Shown: positions 6,679 through 14,532, counted from the first letter of the stretch. The stretch: DNA of 25,572 bases from HGM13010 sp934527315 (GCA_934527315.1 CAKTAK010000026.1:1-25572); one strand, 5' to 3'. The notes: a model not told the origin generated them from the letters alone. Translations and numbers: made by a program.

Positions 6679-7566
6679 ATGACAAATGAATTGTGTATGC
6701 AGCAATTTGCTGCATATCTGAAAGAAGAAAAACAGGTGTCCGAAAACACATTACATTCCTATTTGCGCGACATCCGCCAAATGGCTGATGCACTGCTGCG
6801 AGAGAATACTGCGCTGACCGATGCGTCACCGGAGCAGCTGCAAGCTTATGTAGACACAATGAAAGAAAACGGGAAATCCAACGCAACAATTTCCCGCTGT
6901 GCTGCGTCTGCAAAATGCTTTTACGGGTATCTTGTTGCGCAGACGGTTTTGCGGTTGAACCCGGCGTCGCAGTTGAACGTGGAAAAGCCCAATCATAAGC
7001 TGCCGGAAATTCTGAGCAATGGGGAAGTGGAACTGCTTTTGGCGCAGCCGGAACCGATTGACTTGAAAGGCTATCGGGATAAAGCAATGCTGGAGGTGCT
7101 GTACGCAACCGGAATCCGCGTCAGTGAGCTAATTGCATTGAATGTGTCGGACGTAAATGTGGACGCGTCTCTTCTTCGGTGCTGCAGCCGCGGAAAAGAG
7201 CGGTATATCCCTCTTTATACCCGGGCGGTACAAGCCTTAACGGAATATATTGAATTTATCCGGGAGCAAATGATTGCGAAAGAAGACGAAAAAGCGCTGT
7301 TCGTAAACATCAACGGGGAGAGAATGTCTCGTCAGGGATTCTGGAAACTGATTAAGCACTATCAGCAGAAAGCCGGGATTGAGAAACCCATTACGCCGCA
7401 AATCCTGCGTCATAGCTTTGCAGCGCATTTGCTGGAAAACGGAGCAGATCTCCATTCCGTCCAGGAAATGCTGGGGCATTCTGATATTTCCACCACGCAG
7501 ATGTATTCCAGAGTGGTCAAAAAACAGCTGAAAGAAGTCTATCAAAAGGCGCACCCCCGGGCATAA
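6679..7566 (+). CDS. xerD: Tyrosine recombinase XerD-like, with His-to-Gln at an active-site position
   Basis: Tyrosine recombinase of 295 aa, normally resolving chromosome dimers at dif. The SAM-like DNA-binding domain covers about 1-100 and the catalytic domain 105-295. Visible catalytic residues are Arg147 (TGIRVSEL), Lys173 (RGKERYIP), Arg244 (ILRHSFAAHLL), His267 (MLGHSDI) and Tyr276 (TTQMYSRV). The position normally occupied by His in the H-x-x-R box is Gln241 (codon CAA at 7399-7401). The AAAGGGGGT ribosome site gives the ATG at 6679. It follows the SpoIIM-like gene and has its own terminator. A second Xer with a complete catalytic set lies on the minus strand at 17.7 kb, so the two may act as a XerC/XerD pair. 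Confidence 0.88.
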   Translation: MTNELCMQQFAAYLKEEKQVSENTLHSYLRDIRQMADALLRENTALTDASPEQLQAYVDTMKENGKSNATISRCAASAKCFYGYLVAQTVLRLNPASQLNVEKPNHKLPEILSNGEVELLLAQPEPIDLKGYRDKAMLEVLYATGIRVSELIALNVSDVNVDASLLRCCSRGKERYIPLYTRAVQALTEYIEFIREQMIAKEDEKALFVNINGERMSRQGFWKLIKHYQQKAGIEKPITPQILRHSFAAHLLENGADLHSVQEMLGHSDISTTQMYSRVVKKQLKEVYQKAHPRA

Positions 7567-7604
7567 GCAGATAATCGGAACGGTTTTCCGATTGTCTGCT
7601 TTTT
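7566..7604 (+). terminator. Intrinsic terminator of xerD
   Basis: A 15-bp stem (7566-7580 with 7586-7600, one G-U pair) with loop CGGTT is followed by TTTT. It overlaps the last base of the xerD stop codon. Confidence 0.9.
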
Positions 7605-7681
7605 CGTTTTTTGGGAATCATACGTAAAAGACCGTTGCAGATATGCGTTATCGAAAGAAAAACGGATTGAAAACGGGTGTC

Positions 7682-7710
7682 TTGCGAAGTGATTTGGAAT
7701 GTGTTAAACT
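7682..7710 (+). promoter_or_regulatory. SigA-type promoter of ruvCAB
   Basis: TTGCGA (7682-7687), a 17-bp spacer and TAAACT (7705-7710), 33 bp before the ruvC start. Confidence 0.5.
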
Positions 7711-7743
7711 ACATCTATTGGAAATCGTTTGGGATGTGATTGT

Positions 7744-8259
7744 TTGAAGATTCTTGGGATTGACCCCGGGGTCGCGATTGTTGGATTCGGTCTGATTGAA
7801 ACGGAGCGGGGCAAACAGCGATTGGTGCAGTGCGGAGTGATTACCACGCCGGCGCACACGCAGTTGTCCATTCGTCTGAACAGTATCTATATGGACTTAA
7901 TGGAGCTGATTCAAAAATTTCAGCCGGATGCCATTGCAATCGAGGAGTTGTTTTTTAACACGAATATTACCACCGGTATTGCAGTTGCGCAGGCTCGCGG
8001 CGTAATTTTGCTGGCTTGCTATCAATCCGGCGTCCAGGTATTTGAATATACGCCGCTGCAGGTGAAACAGGCGGTGGTAGGATATGGCCGTGCGGAGAAG
8101 AAACAGGTGATGGATATGGTTAAACGAATCCTGAATCTGCAGGCTGTGCCCCGTCCGGACGATGCCGCTGATGCGGTGGCGATTGCGCTGTGCCACGCAC
8201 GGAGCAGAACATCACTTTTAACGCAGAAAGGAGTCGATTCCCCTTGTTCAACTATTTAA
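7744..8259 (+). CDS. ruvC: Holliday junction resolvase RuvC
   Basis: Dimeric endonuclease that cuts Holliday junctions after RuvAB branch migration. The 171-aa product has the four acidic metal ligands: Asp7 in LGIDPG, the Glu of AIEELFF (residues 65-71), and Asp140 and Asp143 in RPDDAADAVAIALCHA. The frame is open from a TTG at 7729, but the family begins MKILGIDPG, which places the start at the TTG of 7744; the ribosome site (GGGA, 7731-7734) is weak. The last 16 bp overlap ruvA, so translation is probably coupled. The ruvC-ruvA-ruvB order is complete and the set forms one operon. Confidence 0.95.
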   Translation: MKILGIDPGVAIVGFGLIETERGKQRLVQCGVITTPAHTQLSIRLNSIYMDLMELIQKFQPDAIAIEELFFNTNITTGIAVAQARGVILLACYQSGVQVFEYTPLQVKQAVVGYGRAEKKQVMDMVKRILNLQAVPRPDDAADAVAIALCHARSRTSLLTQKGVDSPCSTI

Positions 8260-8846
8260 ACGGTGTGGTTGCGGAGCTGGAGTCTAATCTGGCTGTCATC
8301 GAGTGTGGCGGAGTCGGATTCTCTCTGAATGTTTCGCTGAATACGATTCAAGACCTCTCTCTCGGGAAAAAGGCAAAGCTGTATATTGTGGAATCGATTC
8401 GTGAAGATGCTTTTGAACTGTACGGATTTTCCACCAAAAACGAGAAAAAGTTCTTTGGCCTGTTAACGGCGGTGTCCGGTGTCGGACCGAAGGCTGCGTT
8501 GGCCATTCTCTCTACCACAACGCCGGACGGATTGGTTTCCGCAATTATGAACGGAAACGAAAAGGTCATTACCGCTGCGCCGGGTGTGGGTAAAAAGCTG
8601 GCGCAGCGTGTTCTCTTGGAATTGAAGGATAAAGTCGGCACATTGGAAGGTCTGGAGATTTCCGTTCAGGATTTCCAAGCACCGGTGTCTCCGGAAACCG
8701 ATCGGAATTTGTCCGATGCAATTTCCGGTTTGTTGGTGCTCGGCTATGCACAGAGCGAAATTCAGTCGGCGCTGAAGCACATCGACACCAATCAGCTGAC
8801 TTCGGAACAGATTATCAAAGCCGTTCTGCGGCAAATGATGACATAA
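8244..8846 (+). CDS. ruvA: Holliday junction branch migration protein RuvA
   Basis: Tetrameric DNA-binding subunit that holds the four-way junction and loads RuvB. The 200-aa product shows the N-terminal OB fold (LNGVVAELESNLAVIECGGVGF), two helix-hairpin-helix motifs (VSGVGPKAALAIL and APGVGKKLAQRVLLELKDK) and the C-terminal RuvB-contact domain (AISGLLVLGYAQSEIQSAL). The start is the TTG at 8244, giving MFNYLNG as in the family, ten bases after AAAGGAG (8227-8233). The longer frame from 8190 lies inside ruvC and has no family support. It overlaps the end of ruvC, and its stop (8844-8846) touches the ruvB ribosome site. Confidence 0.95.
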   Translation: MFNYLNGVVAELESNLAVIECGGVGFSLNVSLNTIQDLSLGKKAKLYIVESIREDAFELYGFSTKNEKKFFGLLTAVSGVGPKAALAILSTTTPDGLVSAIMNGNEKVITAAPGVGKKLAQRVLLELKDKVGTLEGLEISVQDFQAPVSPETDRNLSDAISGLLVLGYAQSEIQSALKHIDTNQLTSEQIIKAVLRQMMT

Positions 8847-8861
8847 GGAGGTGGACGGTAA

Positions 8862-9902
8862 ATGAGTATTTCCTATTCGGAAGACGCGCAGGAGCAGGTC
8901 ATTACCACGGCACGCACGTTGGATGAGGATACCAATGAGGGCTCTTTGCGCCCGAAAACTTTAGAGGAATATATCGGACAGCACAAAGTCAAGGAAAATC
9001 TGAACGTGTTTATTCAAGCGGCAAAGATGCGTCACGAATCCTTGGACCACGTTCTGCTGCACGGACCTCCCGGCTTGGGTAAAACGACCTTGGCGGCAAT
9101 TATTGCCAACGAAATGGGCGTCAATATGCGGATTACCTCCGGCCCAGCGATTGAAAAACCGGGGGATTTGGTTGCAATGCTCACCAATTTGGGTGAGGGC
9201 GATATTTTGTTCGTGGACGAAATTCATCGTCTGAACCGTTCCTATGAGGAGATATTGTACCCGGCTATGGAGGATTATGCCATTGATATCATTCTGGGCA
9301 AGGGTCCGTCGGCCAACTCGCTCCATTTGGATTTGCCGCATTTCACGCTGATTGGCGCAACAACCCGCTCCGGACAGCTGACGGCGCCGCTGCGCGACCG
9401 ATTCGGCGTGACACTGCGTCTGGAATTGTATACGCCGGAAGACCTGCAGAAAATTGTGACCCGGAGCGCCGGAATCATGGAAGTGGAAATCGATCCGGAC
9501 GGAGCTTATGAAATTGCCAGACGCTCCCGCGGCACACCCCGTATTGCAAACCGTATGCTCCGGCGTGTGCGTGACTTTGCGCAGGTGAAAGCCGGCGGAC
9601 GAATTACACAGGCTGTGGCAAATGAGGCGCTTTTGCAGCTGGAAGTAGACAATTTGGGATTTGATGCATTGGACCGTCGAATGCTCCGCGCAATCATTGA
9701 GTATTACGGCGGCGGTCCGGTTGGTCTGGATACCCTTGCGGCAACAATCAATGAAGAGTCGGTTACACTGGAAGATGTCTATGAGCCGTACTTACTGCAG
9801 CAGGGATTTTTAACCCGGACTCCCCGCGGACGGTGCGTCACAAGAAAAGCCTATGAACATCTTGGAATTCCGTTCCAAGGACAAGAACAGCTCGTTTTTT
9901 AA
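8862..9902 (+). CDS. ruvB: Holliday junction branch migration ATPase RuvB
   Basis: AAA+ motor (346 aa) that pulls DNA through the RuvA-bound junction. Walker A GPPGLGKT is at 68-75, Walker B ILFVDE at 115-120 with H122, sensor 1 in GATTRSG, the arginine finger in LRDRFG, and sensor 2 in RGTPRIANRMLRRVRDFA. The C-terminal winged-helix domain ends in RTPRGRCVTRKAYEHLG, the normal family ending. AAGGAGGTG overlaps the ruvA stop and gives the ATG at 8862. Last gene of ruvCAB; no clear intrinsic terminator follows. Confidence 0.98.
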   Translation: MSISYSEDAQEQVITTARTLDEDTNEGSLRPKTLEEYIGQHKVKENLNVFIQAAKMRHESLDHVLLHGPPGLGKTTLAAIIANEMGVNMRITSGPAIEKPGDLVAMLTNLGEGDILFVDEIHRLNRSYEEILYPAMEDYAIDIILGKGPSANSLHLDLPHFTLIGATTRSGQLTAPLRDRFGVTLRLELYTPEDLQKIVTRSAGIMEVEIDPDGAYEIARRSRGTPRIANRMLRRVRDFAQVKAGGRITQAVANEALLQLEVDNLGFDALDRRMLRAIIEYYGGGPVGLDTLAATINEESVTLEDVYEPYLLQQGFLTRTPRGRCVTRKAYEHLGIPFQGQEQLVF

Positions 9903-9976
9903 GCAGATTTTTTAATATCCAGTGATAAAATTTATCCAATTTTGTGAAATTTACAAGTATTCTCTTCGGGTTGTAC

Positions 9977-10004
9977 TTGACTTTTGAGCAGAATGTTATA
10001 TAAT
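9977..10004 (+). promoter_or_regulatory. Strong SigA promoter of the sigma-factor gene
   Basis: TTGACT (9977-9982), a 16-bp spacer and perfect TATAAT (9999-10004), 28 bp before the ATG. Confidence 0.75.
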
Positions 10005-10031
10005 CAATGTAACTTGGGAGAAAAAAGTTCC

Positions 10032-10625
10032 ATGAATCAGATGATGAATGTACCTGACAATGAATTGATTGCCCGCATCCGTGAGGGTGACGAATTGGCA
10101 GAGGACGTTCTTGCCACAAGATATGTACAGCTGGTCAAAAAATGTGCCCGGCCGTATTTTCTTGCAGGCGGCGACCATGAAGATCTGATTCAGGAGGGGA
10201 TGTTCGGCTTGCTGAATGCAATCCGGCATTTCGACCCGGATATGGGTGTTGTTTTCCCGGTTTACGCAGAACAATGTATACGGAATAGACTCCTCACAGC
10301 AATTGAATCCGCCTCAAGGTTTAAGCATGCACCTTTGAATGATGGTATTTCATTTGAATATCTGTTGAGCGAAGAACCGAAGACACTCCAAACTCACTAT
10401 GACGATTCGTTTCGACGGAATACAGAAGAAACGGTTCTTGCCAAGGAATGTGAAGAGGAGCTCCTCGTGCACAATGCAAAGCAACTCTCAAAGTTTGAGA
10501 AAGAAGTGCTTTCGCTGTATCTCAAGGGTGCTTCCTATAAGGAAATTGCCGATCGGGTAAAGAAACCGGAAAAGTCCATTGATAATGCGGTCCAGCGCAT
10601 CCGGAAAAAAGTTGCGCGCAATTAG
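10032..10625 (+). CDS. RNA polymerase sigma factor, SigH-like (sigma-70 family)
   Basis: Sigma-70 family protein of 197 aa. Region 2 contains ARPYFLAGGDHEDLIQEGMF and GLLNAIRHFDP (about 39-69), matching the SigH pattern (ARSYFLIGADREDIVQEGM), plus CIRNRLLTAIESASRFKH (82-99). Region 4 has LSKFEKEVLSLYLKGASYKE and a helix-turn-helix ending SIDNAVQRIRKKV (182-194), again very close to SigH. In sporulating Firmicutes SigH drives early sporulation genes. The gene is not in its usual Bacillus context (rpmG-secE-nusG), so a second SigH-type paralogue is also possible. GGGAG (10016-10020) is 11 bases before the ATG at 10032; the upstream frame extension overlaps the promoter and is unlikely. Confidence 0.85.
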   Translation: MNQMMNVPDNELIARIREGDELAEDVLATRYVQLVKKCARPYFLAGGDHEDLIQEGMFGLLNAIRHFDPDMGVVFPVYAEQCIRNRLLTAIESASRFKHAPLNDGISFEYLLSEEPKTLQTHYDDSFRRNTEETVLAKECEEELLVHNAKQLSKFEKEVLSLYLKGASYKEIADRVKKPEKSIDNAVQRIRKKVARN

Positions 10626-10636
10626 TTCTGGCGGTT

Positions 10637-10684
10637 TCAGATTCTCGGAATCTGACGCATATATAACCGAGAGGTAATTTTTTT
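10637..10684 (+). promoter_or_regulatory. Two mutually exclusive hairpins between sigma and zinc-ribbon genes
   Basis: An 8-bp perfect stem TCAGATTC/GAATCTGA (10637-10644 with 10648-10655) competes with TCTCGG/CCGAGA (10643-10648 with 10667-10672). The second is followed five bases later by a run of seven T (10678-10684). This could be a weak terminator of the sigma gene or an attenuator of the zinc-ribbon gene. I found no convincing separate promoter here. Confidence 0.35.
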
Positions 10685-10705
10685 CAAAAGAAGAGAGGAT
10701 CTATC

Positions 10706-10987
10706 ATGTTCGAAGACAAGACTTTAGTTTGCAAAGAGTGCGGTAAGGATTTCGTGTTTACTGCAGGTGAGCAGGAGTTCTACGCAGAGAAGGGTTTCCA
10801 GAATGAGCCCCAGCGCTGCAAGGCCTGCCGTGACGCTCGCAAGAATGCAACTCGCGGTCCCCGTGAGTACTTCACCGCAACTTGCGTTGCATGCGGCAAA
10901 GAGGCCAGAGTTCCTTTTGAGCCCAAATCTGACCGCCCCGTGTACTGCAGCGAGTGCTTTGCAAAGCTGAAAGAAGCAGAAGCATAA
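10706..10987 (+). CDS. Double zinc-ribbon protein (CxxC-x26-CxxC, CxxC-x16-CxxC), function unknown
   Basis: Small soluble protein of 93 aa made of two Cys4 knuckle units. The first is CKEC (9-12) paired with CKAC (39-42); the second is CVAC (60-63) paired with CSEC (80-83). The first unit resembles the probable zinc-ribbon domain found in many Clostridia (VCKECGKDFVFTAGEQEFY). All eight Cys are present. It probably binds zinc and nucleic acid or protein, but no specific role is known to me. AGAGAGGAT precedes the ATG, and codon use is strongly biased (GAG/AAG/CGC), as in well-expressed genes. It may share a transcript with the SigH-like gene 80 bp upstream, and it has its own terminator. Confidence 0.85.
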   Translation: MFEDKTLVCKECGKDFVFTAGEQEFYAEKGFQNEPQRCKACRDARKNATRGPREYFTATCVACGKEARVPFEPKSDRPVYCSECFAKLKEAEA

Positions 10988-11001
10988 TTAGATAGCACTT
11001 C

Positions 11002-11039
11002 AAAAGCGATTGGGTGAAATTACCACTCAATCGCTTTTT
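11002..11039 (+). terminator. Intrinsic terminator of the zinc-ribbon gene
   Basis: An 11-bp stem AAAAGCGATTG (11002-11012) / CAATCGCTTTT (11028-11038) ends in a T run, 14 bp after the stop. Confidence 0.88.
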
Positions 11040-11073
11040 GTGACGAGAAATACTAACCCCGGAGGGAACGTCA

Positions 11074-11277
11074 ATGATTATTAGCAAAAACACGAAAATT
11101 TCCACGATCGTGGAGAACGCACCGGAAGCAATGCCGATGTTTCAGGAAATCGGTATGCACTGCATGGGCTGCGCAATGGCCAGCGGTGAAACTGTGGAGC
11201 AGGCCTGCTACGCACACGGTGTTGACCCGGATTGGTTCGTTGCCGAACTGAAAGTGTACCTGATGATGGACGACTAA
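11074..11277 (+). CDS. DUF1858 redox-disulfide protein
   Basis: Small soluble protein of 67 aa with the DUF1858 pattern: the N-terminal segment ISTIVENAPEAMPMFQEIGM is followed by HCMGCAMASGETVEQAC (residues 29-45). Its CxxC (Cys30, Cys33) and third Cys45 are typical of the hybrid-cluster-protein-associated disulfide domain (TIGR03980). The family is thought to work in redox or metal-linked reactions, alone or fused to other domains. No hybrid-cluster gene is nearby. GGAGGG (11061-11066) fixes the ATG, and a terminator follows 16 bp after the stop. No separate promoter was seen in the 34 bp behind the preceding terminator. Confidence 0.85.
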   Translation: MIISKNTKISTIVENAPEAMPMFQEIGMHCMGCAMASGETVEQACYAHGVDPDWFVAELKVYLMMDD

Positions 11278-11292
11278 ACGGTCGTTCCGCTG

Positions 11293-11324
11293 TCCGCTCC
11301 GGAGCTGATCCGGGGCGGATTTTT
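11293..11324 (+). terminator. Intrinsic terminator after the DUF1858 gene
   Basis: An 11-bp stem TCCGCTCCGGA (11293-11303) / TCCGGGGCGGA (11309-11319), one G-U pair and a 5-nt loop, then TTTTT. It ends 20 bp before the trmK start, so trmK-nif3 may be fed by read-through. Confidence 0.85.
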
Positions 11325-11344
11325 CTGATATGGAGTATGAAACT

Positions 11345-12052
11345 ATGGAGCAAATCAAATTATCTCCCAGACTGCAGGCCATTGCGAACCGTGTACCGCT
11401 GCAATCCAGTGTGGTTGACGTTGGCACCGACCATGGATATATTCCAATCTGGTTGGCGCAAAAGGGCACGTACGGTGCGTTGGCGGCCAGTGACATTCAT
11501 GAGGGACCGTTGGCAACTGCACGAAAAGATGCGGAACACTACGGTGTTGCCGATGAAATTCGTTTTTTCCGCTGCGACGGATTGACCTTTCTCGGAAGTG
11601 ATGAGTTTCAGACGGTGCTGATTGCCGGTATGGGCGGAGAAACCATTCGCGGAATTCTGGAAAGTGCGCCGTGGACAAAGGACAATCGAACCCTGATTCT
11701 GCAGCCGAACAGTAAGATTGAATCCCTGCATGAATGGCTGGAACATTCCGGGTATACGATTCAAGATGTGCAGCTGGTGCGGGACAGCGGACGTATTTAC
11801 CAGATTTTGGAGGTTGGTGCCGGGAATGTGCAGCGAAACCTGACTCTATCCCAGCGTATGGTGGATCCTATATATCTGGAAAAAAAGGACCCGTTACTGA
11901 ATGAGTATCTGCAGATACTCATTGGAAAATATCAGAAAAGCTATTCCGGTATGCAGAAGGGAACCGGTAATGCTGCGGAGCTGCAGCAGACGGAGCAAAT
12001 TCTGCAGGACTTGGATACCATGCGGAAGGAGTGCGCACAATGGCAACAGTAA
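11345..12052 (+). CDS. trmK: tRNA (adenine22-N1)-methyltransferase TrmK
   Basis: SAM-dependent methyltransferase of 235 aa that makes m1A22 in bacterial tRNAs. The Rossmann motif I is VVDVGTDHGYIPIWLA (about 23-38), with LAASDIHEGPL downstream and the conserved catalytic-region VLIAGMGGETI. The C-terminal half is a coiled-coil-like helical domain, as in TrmK (LNEYLQILIGKYQKS). An ATG at 11330 is in frame but sits directly behind a terminator T run with no ribosome site. GGAG (11332-11335) nine bases before the ATG at 11345 supports that start. The stop overlaps the nif3 start by 13 bp; the pair matches yqfN-yqfO of Bacillus. Confidence 0.93.
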   Translation: MEQIKLSPRLQAIANRVPLQSSVVDVGTDHGYIPIWLAQKGTYGALAASDIHEGPLATARKDAEHYGVADEIRFFRCDGLTFLGSDEFQTVLIAGMGGETIRGILESAPWTKDNRTLILQPNSKIESLHEWLEHSGYTIQDVQLVRDSGRIYQILEVGAGNVQRNLTLSQRMVDPIYLEKKDPLLNEYLQILIGKYQKSYSGMQKGTGNAAELQQTEQILQDLDTMRKECAQWQQ

Positions 12053-12831
12053 ATGAAATCTTCAATTATTTTGAAAAAATCGTTCCGACTTCTCTGAAAA
12101 TGGAGTCGGATAATCCCGGTTTTTTGGCAGGTGACGGCAATCGAGACGTCAAAAAAGTGATGCTCGCCTTGGATATCACCGAGGAAGTGATTCAAGAGGC
12201 AAGGGAATATGGTGCTGAATTGATTTTGTCTCACCATCCTATGTTCTTTGACCTGAAAAATGTTTCGACCCGGGATTTGAATGGGCGGAAAGTGGTTGCG
12301 CTGTTGGAGAATCACATGGCTGCAATCTGCTTGCATACCAACCTTGATGCTGTACAGGGTGGTGTGAATGACACCTTACTGGAGTGCCTGGGTGCGCGGA
12401 CAGAGGGGATTCTGGAGCCGTACGGAACCGCTCCGGACGGTCAGCCCTATGGTATGGGTCGGTACGGCACAGTGGAAGAGACAACCCTGCCGGAATTTTT
12501 GGCTTTTGTCAAAGAGGCGCTCCACGCAAACGGTCTGCGCTATATTGACGCGGGACGTCCGGTGCACCGGATTGCGGTGGTCGGCGGCTCCGGCGGCGGC
12601 ATGGTAACAGATGCAGTGAATGCCGGCTGCGACACCTACGTGACCGCAGATATCAAACACAGCGTATTTCTGGAGGCAAAAGCCCGGGGCATCAATTTGA
12701 TTGATGCCGGACATTATTCCACGGAAAATGTTGTAATTCCCGTTTTGGAAAAGCTGCTGAAAGCCGGATTCCCGGAATTGGAAACCAAAATTTCCACAGT
12801 ACACCGGCAGCCGGAACAGTATTACGTATAA
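12040..12831 (+). CDS. Nif3-like dinuclear metal center protein (DUF34/YqfO family)
   Basis: Protein of 263 aa of the Nif3/DUF34 family, which forms toroidal hexamers with a two-metal site. Family motifs are LILSHHPMFF (His65, His66), CLHTNLDAVQGGVND (97-111), VVGGSGGGM, TADIKH and DAGHYSTEN near the C-terminus. Some members are annotated as GTP cyclohydrolase type 2-like, but the general activity is unsettled. This is the short form without the inserted PII-like domain seen in some homologues. GGAAGGAG (12024-12031) selects the ATG at 12040 over the GTG at 12031. It overlaps trmK and is translationally coupled to it; the conserved pairing hints at a link to tRNA metabolism. Confidence 0.93.
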   Translation: MATVNEIFNYFEKIVPTSLKMESDNPGFLAGDGNRDVKKVMLALDITEEVIQEAREYGAELILSHHPMFFDLKNVSTRDLNGRKVVALLENHMAAICLHTNLDAVQGGVNDTLLECLGARTEGILEPYGTAPDGQPYGMGRYGTVEETTLPEFLAFVKEALHANGLRYIDAGRPVHRIAVVGGSGGGMVTDAVNAGCDTYVTADIKHSVFLEAKARGINLIDAGHYSTENVVIPVLEKLLKAGFPELETKISTVHRQPEQYYV

Positions 12832-12848
12832 AATTAGAAATTCATTGG

Positions 12849-12885
12849 ATACCGCTTATGAAGTACATTCGTAAGCGGTATTTTT
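12849..12885 (+). terminator. Intrinsic terminator of trmK-nif3
   Basis: A 10-bp perfect stem ATACCGCTTA (12849-12858) / TAAGCGGTAT (12872-12881), extendable inward, followed by TTTT. Confidence 0.88.
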
Positions 12886-12889
12886 GCAG

Positions 12890-12918
12890 GCATATCCCGG
12901 AAATGCATAACATATCCA
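12890..12918 (+). promoter_or_regulatory. Weak candidate SigE-type promoter of spoIVA
   Basis: GCATATC (12890-12896), a 14-bp spacer and CATATCCA (12911-12918) resemble the mother-cell SigE consensus (ATA-containing -35, CATA-type -10). spoIVA is SigE-dependent in Bacillus. No good SigA promoter is visible in the region between the nif3 terminator and spoIVA. The match is partial. Confidence 0.3.
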
Positions 12919-12983
12919 TATAGCAACCATTGGAAAACACTGAACAGCAATGCTGCTCAAATTGATTGCCGGAGGAATAGGGT

Positions 12984-14459
12984 ATGAATACAAGCATTTA
13001 TCAGGATATAGCATCGCGTACGGGCGGCGATATTTATATCGGCGTTGTGGGCCCGGTCCGCTCCGGAAAATCCACGTTCATCAAGCGATTCATGGAAACG
13101 CTGGTCATTCCGAACATTGAGAATGTTTATCTGAAAGAACGGGCAAAGGACGAATTACCCCAGAGCGGGTCCGGCAAAACCATTATGACGGCGGAACCGA
13201 AATTCGTGCCGGAGGAGGCTGTGCAAATCACGGTGGGCGATGATGCGGTGCTGTCTGTTCGACTCATCGATTGCGTGGGCTATATGGTGAACGGCTCCGC
13301 GGGGCGATTTGAGAACGGGGAAGAGCGTATGGTTTCAACTCCGTGGTTTGACCATGAGGTCAGTATGACAGAGGCCGCTGAAAAGGGAACGGAAAAGGTC
13401 ATTGCGGAGCACTCTACCATCGGTTTGGTCATTACCACCGATGGTACCGTCTGTGACATTCCCAGAACGGATTACACGGAACCGGAGGCCAGAGTCATAC
13501 ATGAACTGCAAACCATCGGAAAACCGTTTGTGGTGCTGCTGAACAGCGCAAATCCGAAAGGGGAGCAGGCAATCGCAGCAAAGAAAAGCATTGAGAGTCA
13601 ATATGGGGTGACATGTCTGACCGTCAACTGTTTGGAGCTGACCGAGCAGGACATTACGGAAATTCTTCACTCCGTGTTACTGGAATTTCCGTCGGAAGAA
13701 TTGGGAATCAATCTGCCCACGTGGATTGAGGCAATGCCCAATGATATGCCGTTGGTGCAGAATCTAATCCAATGCATTCGGAAAAATGCCATGGAGATGA
13801 AACATATTCGAGATGCTTATACCATCGCAGAGCAAATTTCGGCAGAGGAAATGATTGAATCCGCCCGGGTCGCTTGTCTGAATATGGGAACCGGGCAGGT
13901 ATTGGTGGAAATACAGTTGCCCAGACAGCTGTATTATGAGACCGTCAGCCAGCAAAGCGGTCTGCAAATTCGAGATGACGGGGATTTGATTTCGATTCTC
14001 ACGGAATTAAGCCAAATTCAAAACGAATATAATCGGGTGAAAGATGCTTTGCAGGATGTTCGGACAACAGGGTATGGCGTTGTAATGCCCACAGCAGAGG
14101 ATTTGACTCTTCAGGAACCGGAAATTGTGCAGCAGAACGGCAAATACAGCGTAAAATTGAAAGCAAGCGCGCCTGCCATTCACATGATTATGACCAATAT
14201 TGAAACCGCCGTGTCTCCTGCGATTGGAGGCGAGTCCGCCTCGGAAGAAATTCTTGGATTTTTACTGCAGGGCTTTGACGGCGATGCCAGCCGCATTTGG
14301 GAATCCAATATTTTCGGGAAATCTCTTTATGATATTGCCGGGGAAAGTGTTTCGGCGAAAATCTCCGGTATGTCGGAAAGCACACGGGCAAAATTCCAAG
14401 AAACGCTGCAGCGCGTGATTAACGAGGGTGCAGGCGGCTTGATTTGCATTCTTCTGTGA
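12984..14459 (+). CDS. spoIVA: Stage IV sporulation protein A (spore coat basement ATPase)
   Basis: Cytoskeletal ATPase made in the mother cell that polymerises on the forespore surface as the coat foundation and is needed for cortex formation. The 491-aa length matches the Bacillus protein (492). The N-terminal TRAFAC-like domain has Walker A GPVRSGKST (23-31), preceded by RTGGDIYIGVV, then AKDELPQSGSGKTIMTAEPK, LIDCVGYMV and IGLVITTDGT. The C-terminus INEGAGGLICILL is the conserved membrane-anchoring end. No key residue is missing. CGGAGG about 8 bases before the ATG sets the start. It is a monocistronic unit between two terminators and the best single proof that the organism belongs to a sporulating lineage. 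Confidence 0.98.
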   Translation: MNTSIYQDIASRTGGDIYIGVVGPVRSGKSTFIKRFMETLVIPNIENVYLKERAKDELPQSGSGKTIMTAEPKFVPEEAVQITVGDDAVLSVRLIDCVGYMVNGSAGRFENGEERMVSTPWFDHEVSMTEAAEKGTEKVIAEHSTIGLVITTDGTVCDIPRTDYTEPEARVIHELQTIGKPFVVLLNSANPKGEQAIAAKKSIESQYGVTCLTVNCLELTEQDITEILHSVLLEFPSEELGINLPTWIEAMPNDMPLVQNLIQCIRKNAMEMKHIRDAYTIAEQISAEEMIESARVACLNMGTGQVLVEIQLPRQLYYETVSQQSGLQIRDDGDLISILTELSQIQNEYNRVKDALQDVRTTGYGVVMPTAEDLTLQEPEIVQQNGKYSVKLKASAPAIHMIMTNIETAVSPAIGGESASEEILGFLLQGFDGDASRIWESNIFGKSLYDIAGESVSAKISGMSESTRAKFQETLQRVINEGAGGLICILL

Positions 14460-14465
14460 AACAAC

Positions 14466-14507
14466 CCCGGCAATCTGTCTTTTGCAGGTTGCCGGGACAT
14501 CTGTTTG
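14466..14507 (+). terminator. Probable terminator of spoIVA
   Basis: A stem CCCGGCAA (14466-14473) / TTGCCGGG (14489-14496), extended inward by CTG/CAG, is followed by ACATCTGTTTGTTT, a weak T tract. Confidence 0.6.
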
Positions 14508-14532
14508 TTTCGTCCGCAGTCGATAGGAGTGC

